64,000 nt of DNA from Bemisia tabaci. Its lineage: Eukaryota > Arthropoda > Insecta > Hemiptera > Aleyrodidae. Shown here piece after piece: positions 12,231-22,800 of the stretch. Both the position numbers and the translations under genes were made by a program. The notes beneath the pieces are model-generated. The model was not told the origin of the DNA. It worked only from the letters and a program-made list of their open reading frames with translations, and ran no database searches. Numbering within the stretch: position 1 is the stretch's first letter; each line of letters starts with the position of its first letter. The DNA is taken from the NCBI RefSeq assembly GCF_918797505.1, contig NC_092796.1, positions 32,436,098-32,500,097 of the forward strand, read 5' to 3'.

Positions 12231-12470
12231 TGGAGGACAAGGCGCATAAGTGCAGTTTTTGAAAAAACTGAGATATTCATGAGCTCGACTAAAACTAGTT
12301 TGAAAGTTTATTCTGTGGAAAATTCACAAGTAAAATCAAAATTAAAAGCATTAGAAAGTGCGTTAAACATCCTTTCCGCCATAAGACTCCATGTCAGTTT
12401 GAAACTTTAAACACGTGCTTCTCGAAATAGCTAGAACTGCACCTATGCGGCTTTTCCTCCAAACCCCTCA
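12231..12470. mobile_element. MITE with tgaggggcttggaggac ends
   Basis: The left end with gcgcataagtgcagttttt is mirrored by aaaactg/cgcctat near the right end. Copies: 23365-23620, 35346-35910 (interrupted), 42600-42860, 45605-45832. Confidence 0.6.
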
Positions 12471-12626
12471 AATACACTGCCTTCCTCGGGACGCGAGAGG
12501 ATGGACCACATTTCGGGGAAGGACCAGTAACGTGCTTTGCGATATATCGATCGATCGAGCATTTAGCCTATGGAAAAGTATCAATAAACAGGGTGTTCGC
12601 AGCGAACACCTTAAAAATCGATTATT

Positions 12627-12881
12627 TGGACAGCGTTAAACAGAACGGAGCCAAGCCATATCAGCTATTGCCAAATTTAATTAGGCAATTTAATTTCTTA
12701 CATGAAAACGGTTGGGCGGATTTTCGTGCAAATTTCAGTGAAAATTCTACATGGTGCGAAGCAAATTCCTTAAAATTTTTAAAGAAATCCGAACAAAAGT
12801 TCTCTCGTAAAAAATTTAAATGCCCGGTTAAACCTGGCAATAGCTGATAAGGCTCGGTTCCTCTCTGTTAAACTCGGTCCA
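12627..12881. mobile_element. Nested MITE (tggaccgcgttaa family)
   Basis: Starts tggacagcgttaaacagaac and ends with an inverse aactcggtcca, sharing agctattgccaaattta arms. Copies: 16461-16715, 33161-33419, half copy at 48185-48255. Confidence 0.7.
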
Positions 12882-12914
12882 TTTACCACTGCTTGAGATG
12901 AGGAAATATCGATA

Positions 12915-13327
12915 CACTGAAAAAAAAAATATCGGTGTATTTACTAAGAAAAGGGTAAAATTACCAAGAATTCAGGGTTCTATTTGATCCCAGTTTTTTC
13001 TTGGTAAATTTACCATTTATGGAATTGGTAATTTTACCGAGAAACCGCGGTAAAATTATTGAACTTTCTCGGTAATTTTAGTGGACCTTGGTAAAAATGC
13101 CAATATTTTTTATCGACTGTGGTAGAATTGCCGGGATTTTGGCAAAGTTACCGGGAATTGCTTACCGATAAAAGTGGTATTCTTACCTGAAAAAACAGTA
13201 AAAATACCAGTTTTTAGGTAAGCTTCCTGGTCTGTCTTGGTAAAATTACCAATAATTGGTAAAAAAAAGTGAGATGGTAAAGGTACCAACGGGCCTTGGT
13301 AAAAACGCCGAGAATTTTTCTTCAGTG
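12915..13327. mobile_element. Nested MITE with cactgaaaaa ends and TA duplication
   Basis: Left cactgaaaaa and right ttttcttcagtg are flanked by TA on both sides, which suggests a Tc1/mariner-type insertion. The interior is a run of diverged ttggtaaaattacc palindromes. Confidence 0.7.
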
Positions 13328-13364
13328 TAGATCGCCAAGCACGCTACGCCACTGGGAAGGACCT

Positions 13365-13805
13365 CTAAATGGAGTGTCGGACAGGGAGGCAGCGTTGAAG
13401 GGACGACCCGAACTCGCTGCCGCGAGGGACGGCGAGGTCGAAGCAGGAGGAGAAGTCGTCCCGGAGCGGGAGCGGGGGCGGTTGGTGGGCGAACTCGATG
13501 GAGTTGATGTGGAGCGGGTAGGGGTAGCGGTTGCGGGGCGCCGAGGTGGACATCTTCTTGAAGAGCTCCTTGGTGCGGGCCAGCTTGAGCGGGACGTCCC
13601 TGCCGCGGCGGAGTCGGAGCCGGGCCCTCGCGAAGACCCCGCCGCGGGCCTCCCGGAGCCGGCGGAGAACCAGCTTGATGACCACCCGCCACCAGCGCCG
13701 CCCGTCCCGGAGCATGAGGAACGAGGAACCGCCCGCCCGCGGCTCGTCCTCCAGCGCGTCCGTGTTCGCGTGCGAGGAGTACCGCGAGCACACCTGCTCC
13801 TTCCC
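13365..13805 (-). CDS. NSUN7: NSUN7-like terminal exon 11
   Basis: Acceptor ggacgtttttcag, then GGG AAG. The exon encodes 146 residues to a TAG at 13367-13365. It is strongly basic (RRWWRVVIKLVLRRLREARG, then RARLRLRRGRD), with ELFKKMST and a C-terminal LPLRDDFSSCFDL. Such an Arg-rich tail could bind RNA or a partner; this is inference from composition. The GC-rich exon is open in other frames on both strands, which I treat as shadows. A target-site duplication and a nest of MITEs begin 2 nt past the stop codon. Confidence 0.8.
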   Translation of the reverse strand, partial: GKEQVCSRYSSHANTDALEDEPRAGGSSFLMLRDGRRWWRVVIKLVLRRLREARGGVFARARLRLRRGRDVPLKLARTKELFKKMSTSAPRNRYPYPLHINSIEFAHQPPPLPLRDDFSSCFDLAVPRGSEFGSSLQRCLPVRHSI

Positions 13806-16800
13806 CTGAAAAACGTCCAACTTCCCGTTAGTATATCACTAGAGTACCTGTATAGGGAGTATGGACATGTCGAAAGTTTTGAGGTTAGGTGATGGAGCTC
13901 TTAGACCCCAAAAGGGTAGGCAATCTATGAATTCAAATTATCCAGAGTGATTTATAATCAAAATTGTTGGGAAATGTGGTTGGTAAACCACGTATTTGAC
14001 TTGGTTTTTGCATAAGCTTACTCATTTTTGCGGAAGAGTGCTTACTCATTAATTTCGTTGTCAATTTTCGTTTAATGGAGTCTAAAGATTGGCAGTGACA
14101 TTTTTCGTTTTCGAAGGTTACCTACCCTTTTGGGCCATGAGAGCTACATATTTCGAGTTGTCCATACTCTCCCTATATAGGTAATGTAGTATGTCACTAG
14201 GTCAGCCGGCTCCAAGCTCATTGTTGAAATTGTATGTTTGTCAAGTAGACATAGATGACATAGGTTAAAAAGCGGAGCTAATGGCAAGCTAAAGGCACCT
14301 CTTAGGTTTCCGGCATTATGTTGACCATTCCACCAGACAAAGGCACGATAAAGCAGCGATAAGGCATAGCTCACCAGCCGCCTTTTAACCTATGTCATCT
14401 ATGTCTACTCAACAAACACCAAATTTCAACAATCAGGCTGCAGATTGTTGAAGCTGACCAATCACGCTCCGCCTTTTAACCTATGTCATCTATGTCTATC
14501 CAACAAACATAAAATGTCAACAATCATGCTGCAGATTGTTGAATTTGATAGACAAAGCTGTACGGAAAGAGGGCAAAAGAAATGTAATTGTATAAATAAT
14601 CCCCTAAGTGTAATTAAACGTTTACAAAAGAGATCGTTCCTTTTCATCAGTGTTGTGGGACAAAAGAAACCCACCGACATTGGTTAGTCTAGTACCTACA
14701 TCTTTTGTGTATTGCAACCACCCGCTTCCATCAATAAGAGCCCTCTATATACTTTCTGTCTTACTTGTCTATCAATTTCGATAATCAGCCCGCAGAGCAA
14801 AAGCTCGTCACTAACGTTTTCTGAGTGCTAGAGCTCTGTCGTCACTCCCTAGGAGAAGGACTGAGTTTCTACAGGTGTAATGTGAGCATATATGACAAGT
14901 CACAATAAACTCCTCAGATTTTCTGTTTTTTAGATTTTGTCCTCCACGTTTTAAATCTAACGTTTCTATGAAGACTGAGAAGGGAAGGGTATCGATACCT
15001 TGGTAAAAATTGGCGATAGGAGCAGCGTTTCAAAATACCATAGGAGTTCTTATAGCCGACTGAAGAAGGCGATAGAAAATCATTATATAGCTGGCTGTCA
15101 AAAGTGGAAAAAATCATACGGCCGGGCTACACGAAGCGATAAAAAATTATACAGCCGTTCTATAGTTCCTATCGCGGGGCTTTACACTTTATCGCCTGGC
15201 TGTTGCTTTTTCGCCATCGGCTATAAGGCAATAAGAAATTGTGTAGAAATTCGTAAGTTTTGTAAATCCTTAAGTTTGTACGGAATCACCTTAATATTTA
15301 CAAAACGCACATTATATTTTCCTTTACTACATATTTTTTGTCATCAATGAAAATGAGAATAATCCATACAGAGTGTGCAAACATCTTAGAGTCATGAGTT
15401 GGAAAACGCTGACTCAACGAGATTAAATAATAGAGCCTAACACAAAGCGGAGCGGCGTCGCATTGGCGCCTACAAACCTAACAGGGATACTTCACGCATT
15501 GCGCAATGCGTGAAGTATCCCTGTTAGGTTTGTAGGCGCCAATGCGCGTTTCGCGCTGGCTGCCCGCCCGCCGCGCCGCGCCGCAGCGTGCCACGGCGCT
15601 TGAAGCAACTATTTCACACCAGAGGTATTGCACAGTATCATACGAGATTTAAGGCGCTCCAACATAATAGGTATGGCAGGCATCCTTCAAAAGTACGGAG
15701 CTTTCCTCGCAAAATAAATCAAGATACTACGGCCCAAAAAGAGAGCGGTAGTCCAAAAAATCGCTGAGTCCTAGCATTTGTAATTAGTAACGTTTAGCAT
15801 ATACTTTATCGCCAGACTGTTGCTTAATCGCCATCGGCTGTAAAAGGCTAAGAAATGGTGGCACAAATTGTGTTGCCGGTTGTAGAAGCTAATGGAAATC
15901 TTACAGCCGGCAGGTCTATGGTATTTTGGAACACAGATTCTACTGCCAATTTTTACCAGGGTAAGGGCCGTTTATGGACTCATCCTAAATTTCCTCAACT
16001 CTACAATTTTGAGCTCATTGAGGGTCTATTTTTTACGGAATTCATTATGATTTGGTCATCCTGATCTCTTTTTAGTCTAATTCTGGCCTATGGATTTTGG
16101 TCTTAAGGCCGATTCCGGCGACAAATCCGAATGATTTCTGGCATTCTACAGCAAACCAACAACCTTAACCACTGGTTAATTGATTACTGATCGTCAGTAA
16201 CGATTCTTCAAATTTGGCAACACTTTTTTTCGTCCATTAAAATCCATTAAGAATATCGATGTTAGGGGAGACAAAGCCCTGTTGGACAAAGTCTTGTTGA
16301 CTGCTGCCTCACCGTGAATCAATTGTTTTACATACCTTTAAATCAGAGAGAAGAGACCCTCCACTGGCCTCTTGGCGACAGGTGGAAGCTTTTACTTTCG
16401 AAGATTCGACTATTCCTTATGGACAATTATTATAAGGGAGCAACAGTCATTACTCTTATTTGGACCGAGTTTAACAGAAAGGAATCACGCCACATCAGCT
16501 ATTGTCAAATTTAACTGGGCAATTAATTTTTTTACGAGAGAACGTTTGTGCGGATTCCTTTGAAATTTTTGGGGAATTTGTTTCAACCTATGCAGAATTT
16601 TTACTGCAATTTGCACGAAAATCCGCACAACCGTTTTCATGTAAAAAATGAAATTTCCAAATTAAATTTGGCAATAGCTGATGTGGCTTGGTTCCTTTCT
16701 GATTAACGCGGTCCATTTCGGCTGTTGACCTACCTACATAGTGGATGATGAGCTTCGGGTGACGTCATGAGCCAAACGAGTTTCCCAAACTTCGGCTTGC

Positions 16801-19800
16801 CTGCAAAACGAAACTGCCAACACGTTGATGAACATCAACCATGTAGGTAAGTCAACAGTAGGATGCAGGATGCTGAAGTCCCGAAAGTAAAAGCTTCCAC
16901 CATTGCCAAAATACCAGTGGGGGAGGGGCGGGTCTCTTGTGTCTGCTTTAAATGGAGGGAAAACCTTGTTGCCACCTTTCAAGAATCGCCACTGCAGATC
17001 CTTAGAGGCTGCGGGATATTGGGGTGGACTAAGGGAATGAAGATGTTGCATGTGTGAGGAATTTGCGATTTGACGGTTGAGTCTAATGTAAAAGTTCGCG
17101 AGAAACACGATGGTGCCACTTGTTTTCTCTTAAATCAAATCCCAAGCTCAAAAACAGCTCTCAAGTTGAGGCCAAAATGGAGGGGATATCCCACCCTACC
17201 CTGAGATTCCACCTCTACATCCAGACAAACTCTCCATGCGAAGATATGGAGCAAATACATTAGCAGGGTTGCCGTGTTTTCAGTTTTGGAGTCCCCAAAT
17301 AAAGGGGCAGCCCTGTCAATGTATTTGCTCCCTATCTTTGCATGGAGAGTTTGTCTTGATGTAGAGGTGGACTCTCAGGGTAAGGTGGGATATCCCCTCC
17401 ATTTTGGCCTCAACTTGAGAGCTTTTTTTCGAGCTGGGGAGTTAATTTCAGAAAAAACCAGTGGCACCATCGTGTTTCTCGCGAACTTTGACATAAGAAT
17501 CAACAGTCAAATCGCAAATCCCTCACACATGCAACATCTCCATTGACACCTTCTGATCTCCTCCTCCACCCCTTGTCGCCAACCTTTCACAGGACGTCCA
17601 CGCCGTCGCCTTCCGGGAATCCGGGAGGAACCCAGGGAATTGTTTTCCCATTGATTTTGAACAATTTTCCCAATTTTTTTGATCAATTGATCAATCAATT
17701 TGATTTTTGAATTTTCCCAATTGTTTTCGAACCCAGGGAAATGTCTCTGCTTTAAATGGAGGGAAAACCTTTTTGCCACCTTTCAAGAATCGCCACTGCA
17801 GATCCTTAGGGGCTGCGGGATATTGGGGTGGACTAAGGGGGTTAGTACCTGTAGCTGGCAGGTGGCTGCGTGGAGGACGGAGGCCTGAGTGGGTGCGGCG
17901 ATGCGGGTGAGCTGCTGCTTCATGAGGCTCTGGATCGTGGCCGAGGGGGTCCGCTCGTGCTCCACCTCCCTCTCGCCGCCGGCGCTCGACTTCTCGTTCT
18001 CGGCCTTCTTCCGCGGCTGCGTCGACTGTCGCTTCATCGCCTCCACCTGACTGAACAACCCTCGCTGCTCCGCGAACTTGATCATGTACTGCGGGTCCAG
18101 GGATATTATCTCCTGCACCCAAAACCAAGCTCACCATCCAACCAAACAGAAAATATCACAAGTCCAAACAGAAAGCAAGAGCAGCAATTTCAATGGGTCA
18201 GTTAGGCCTTGTCTCCACGGGACGTTTTCATGGGATTTTTCCCAAGTTCGAATCGCAGGAATGAAACTTCTGGGATTTTTCCCAGTTACCGTCTCCATGG
18301 AACAAGGCTCATACGGTTCTGCGACTAGTTTGCGCGGGAAGATAACTTAGTTAAAGTCGAGTACATAACCAAGATTAAAATGATAATTGAACTCAATTGA
18401 CAATTAGACACATTATTTTAACTAAACAAACATGAACAATGGAGTAATCAACAAAATATCGCACAATTCGTTTACACTTATTCTTCTTCTCTCAGTGGGT
18501 CCTAAGGGTAAAAGGACCATACTTGGGAAAAATATTGATTAACTCAATATTTTTCCCAACTTCGTAAGTGGAATTTTTCCCTGGGACAAATCTCGTGAAA
18601 CGGCCCGTGGAGACAAGGCCTAACGCGGGTCACAGAATCGTGTTTTAATACTTGATTCTTATCGATAAGCTAAAAGTAATAAGATCCGTCCAAACCGCGA
18701 CTTTCTACGTTCAGTATTAAGGTGATTCGATGAACGCCATATTTTGTGTCAGAACGGCATGCGATATAGCGCATTAATGGGTTCCATTTTTTCAGCTATT
18801 CGTCATTTTTCTCCAATTTTGAGATCGCAATTCTATTGTCAGGAGACTAAAGCACTCACTTACCAATTTTAACAAAGAAATTCAACGTAATAAAGGCGTG
18901 GTTTTTTCAGAGAGAAAACATCGCATTCGATACTGATATCGAAACTGCACTCGAATGCGATATTTTCTCTCTAAAAAAACCACGCCTTTTTTACGTTGAA
19001 TTTTTTTGTTAAAATTGGTAAGTGAGTGCTTTAGTTTCCTGACAACAGAATTGCGATCTCAAAATTGGAGAAAAATGACGAATAGCTGAAAAAATGGTAC
19101 TAATTGGACGTATTTCTATCAAACGGAACTAAGCGCCAATTTGAGTTCCTTTTGAGGAATTTAGAATCCCGAATAGCGCGTTCTGTCAAACGGACCTAAG
19201 CGCCATGGAAAAGCATTGCGAATATAGGACGGAATAAGCCGGACGCCCGATTCCGCCGCCAATCCAAGCCCCCCTCTACCTTCCTTACCCTATGGCGCTT
19301 AGGTCCGTTTGATAGAAATACGTCCAATTGATGCGATAAATCGCATGCCGTTCTGACACAAAATATGGCGTCAATCGAATCACCTTAAAGCGCGAACTGT
19401 CGTGAACGTGCAACGCGTGAAGTATTCGGGCAGTCTTGTAGGGGCTAGTATGCGTCTTGTGCCGACCAGCGACCGCACTGTGTTGCCTGCAATTCTGTTG
19501 TCAGGAGACTAAAGCACTCACTTACCAGTTTTAACAAAGAAAAAACTAGGATCATATAAAACCCTGAGTTCTTGGTAATTTTACCCTTTTCTTAGTAAAT
19601 ACACCGAGATGTTTTTTTCAGTGAAGGTCTCTCTTGTCCTAGGGCGTAAGTCCACAACTTACTCTTTTTTCGTTGCATTCTTGGCCTTTTGAAGAGTGCG
19701 AACATGTATCTGGGATACTTTTGTCGCGGAAAAAACGAGCATTGCATTTAAATTTTAGTCTTTATTAAAAGTCCAGTTGAATATACCTAAAATGGGAAAT

Positions 19801-22800
19801 GAAACTTCCAAACTCACTTCGAACATTTATTTCCCCTATTTCTTCCTATAATTGTATTAAGTCAGTTTAAAGTCTTCATGACCCGTGATACTCAATGTAA
19901 TTTTATTCAATTTTACGCTCGTCTCTCTCAAAAAATTACAAAACATTTGGACTTATTTATGCTAAAATTAACCATTTGTATCCTAGATAGTGGGTTATGA
20001 AGAATGTAAATCTTAAAAACATTGGTCTTTCTGATATAATTCATTTGCACAAAGTTCATCTCAGCACAAAAATGTTCATATACGGAATACCAAGAAAAGG
20101 TATCAAAATTTTCCTTCTTCATAAACTTTAAGTTGAAATATTCACTCTAAGTCCATGTTTTGCATGTACTATGAACATTTTTGTGAGCCGGGATTTCTTG
20201 GTAAGCGGAAATCATTAATCAGCCAAGCTTTAAATCAAACATGTATTGTTTTGGTGAGGATGTGACTTATTTTCGGTTCATGAATCTTGGTTCAATTGAC
20301 TATCCCACGTTCTATAGGTACTGCCGTACTTCCAACCTTTGACTAAAAGGCGCCTGCATGGATTTCGAGCGATAACTATTCGACCACGGTTGTCGTGAGG
20401 CTGCATATATGATGATTTGAAGGCGATTTTTCGTGCGTACAGAAAATACACACTTTAGATTAGACTCGGTCATACTTAAGCTATGAGCCTCAAAGAGAAT
20501 TATGCTTGTTTTCTCTCGTGTTACGTTTCTTAACATAGAAGTAAGCCACTATTCTGCCTCAAAATTTTGTCGGTATTTCTTTCACTATTAGCAATGTTGA
20601 AAAAATTCGCAGATAGTCTAAGACATTTAATTGGTTGGTTTTCTATTGCAACAACTGAGCTAGCAGAAAAATATGCAATATAAAGTTCAGTTTTCAGTTA
20701 GGATGATTATGCGTAAATCAATCCAATCTGCCATACAGCGAACTGATTATTGATATTGAAAGACAAAGCTATAGACAAGAAAGACGAAGAGAAAATTGGA
20801 GCGATCCTATGGGTGGAGGTGGGTGTTAACATTTGGTGAATGATTTGGTGAGTGTTGAAATCGATGTATATTCACATTAAGAAGAGTTTCCTGAAGAGCT
20901 TTGGGAAGATGGGTGACTTTGACGGCGAATGTCGCAGAGCGTCAGAAAGCGCTGTAGAAGCGGCTATTATGTATGTTTATATTGACATAATTTACCTTCC
21001 GTTTGATAAACGCAACAAAAAGGCCAAAATCCTCCATTCGCCAACAATTTTCATGCTCATCGCAGAGGTCTGGGATCAACCCGAACTCGAAAAGATCACA
21101 GTCTGGAGCCTGCAAATTGAAATATATATCTATTTTGAAGAAATCGTGAGTATAGTATGAATGGACGAGATCAGCAAAATGTTCAGCGAAAAGTTCTACG
21201 AAGTTTTAGACGTGATAGAGGGTGTGATAGAAATTTTTTCATATCCAACTTCTGAATTGAGTTCGAATTGAACTTTGATGAATATTTTTGCCGAAAATTA
21301 AGCTTTGAGTGTGATTATCATTCATTTCTCAGCCGATAATGTGTATTCCTCTGGGTCAGGTTTGTTTACATGGGGCCAACTTTGGATATCCTGAAACTGG
21401 TGGACGAATCAGAGAGCTGTACAGAGATGGCAATACTCTCCCGTATACAGGAACTCTACATGAAGACGGACTAGACATGGAGAGATAAAGAGGTGACTTT
21501 GACTAGATGTAGAGGTGGACTCTCCGGGTAGCATGGAATATCGCCTCCATTACGGCCTGAACTTTGAGAGCTTTTTATGAGCTTGAGAGTTGATTTTAGA
21601 GAAAACCGGTGGCACCATCGTGTTTCTCTAAAATCAACTTTCTTTAATACAAGGTTTAGTGCTTAAAATGCAAATCCCTAACAAATGCGCGAACTCCACC
21701 CAAGCAGCAGTAATCGCGATAAGTTGCAATTTGATCGGAGGATGTGTCGCAATTTTGTCGACGTCGATTTTCTGCAATATTATGGGATAGAAAAATTGCG
21801 ATAAGTTATGCGATCTCATCGCATAACTTTGCAATAAAGTAGCGATTTTATCGACGGCGATTTATCGCAATATTATCGGACAACAATCGTGTCAAATTGA
21901 GGTAAAATTTCGATTTTATCGCACGCGATTTATTAGAGATAAAATTGCGACGAGATCGAAAATAATCCCTCAGATGATGATCTTAGCGATTTTATCGCCA
22001 AAAAATGTGAAACAAATTGAAAAATGCTACTTGGGAAGGTGCGTCCACCCGCAAAGAGAAGCATTCTGTCAAAAACTCGGTGTCTGAAAATTTGACAAGT
22101 ATGCCTTTCTTCGAATGACCCGTTCAATCGAGGCATTGAAATAGACAAAACAAAACAAAAAAAGAAAAAAACAAACAAACAAGTATGAATTTGGCAAGGA
22201 TGCCTTTCTTCGAATAACCCGTTCAATCTAGGCATTGAAATAGACAAAAAAAGAAAATAAAAAAAAAATAAAAAAAAAAAAATAAAAAAGAAGAAGAAAA
22301 ACAAACAAACAGACAAATACAAGTATGAATTTGGCAAGTATGCCTTTTTTCGAATAACCCGTTCAATCTAGGCATTGAAATAGACAAAAAAAAGAAAATA
22401 AAAAAAAATAAAAAATAAAAAAGAAGAAGAAAAACAAACAAACAAGTATGAACCATGTTCTCGGAGGTAGACGCTGGACGCTCGGGGCTGAGCTTTTCGT
22501 CCCTATCCTGTCCGTCATTTTCCTGAGCGTCGATCTCGATATCCTCCATTTGTGCTTTATCCTCCATCTTCCTCTCCTCCTCCTCATCCGCCTCCAGTCC
22601 CTCCGTCTCTCTCCGCCTCTCCTCTTCCTCGGCTGCTTTCTGCTCCACTTTCTTCTTCTCGTTCTCCCCGAACTTTTCGTTCGCGTATGCGTTCAACTCG
22701 TTCAAGAGCCGGGTCACCATTTCTCGGTTCTCCTTTTCGTACTGCGAATGCGTTTCGTACACGATGAACTGGATCTATTTTTCAACAAAATCAAAGAATG

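Larger units (their letters stand above)
12525..13354. mobile_element. cagtggcg-family hAT MITE with two nested insertions
   Basis: The outer element is bounded by cagtaacg and cgccactg with perfect 8-bp duplications ggaaggac (12517-12524 and 13355-13362). Two other elements interrupt it, at about 12627-12881 and 12915-13327. The right duplication ends 2 nt before the NSUN7-like stop codon (minus strand). Confidence 0.85.

Noticed and set aside
13296..13892. 198-codon plus-strand and 181-codon minus-strand ORFs over exon 11
   Set aside because: GC-rich coding sequence leaves other frames open. Only the frame entered from the acceptor at 13805 continues the NSUN7-like protein in phase.
17691..18137. 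148-codon minus-strand ORF in another frame over exon 10
   Set aside because: It is out of frame with the NSUN7-like reading and its lower part is the 93-bp repeat.
20852..21160. 102-codon plus-strand ORF
   Set aside because: It overlaps NSUN7-like exon 9 on the opposite strand, has no family resemblance, and includes the exon's splice signals read backwards.
22223..22453. Continuation of the exon 8 frame into Phe/Leu-rich sequence
   Set aside because: It is poly-T intron repeat translated by chance; the peptide would be pure low complexity.
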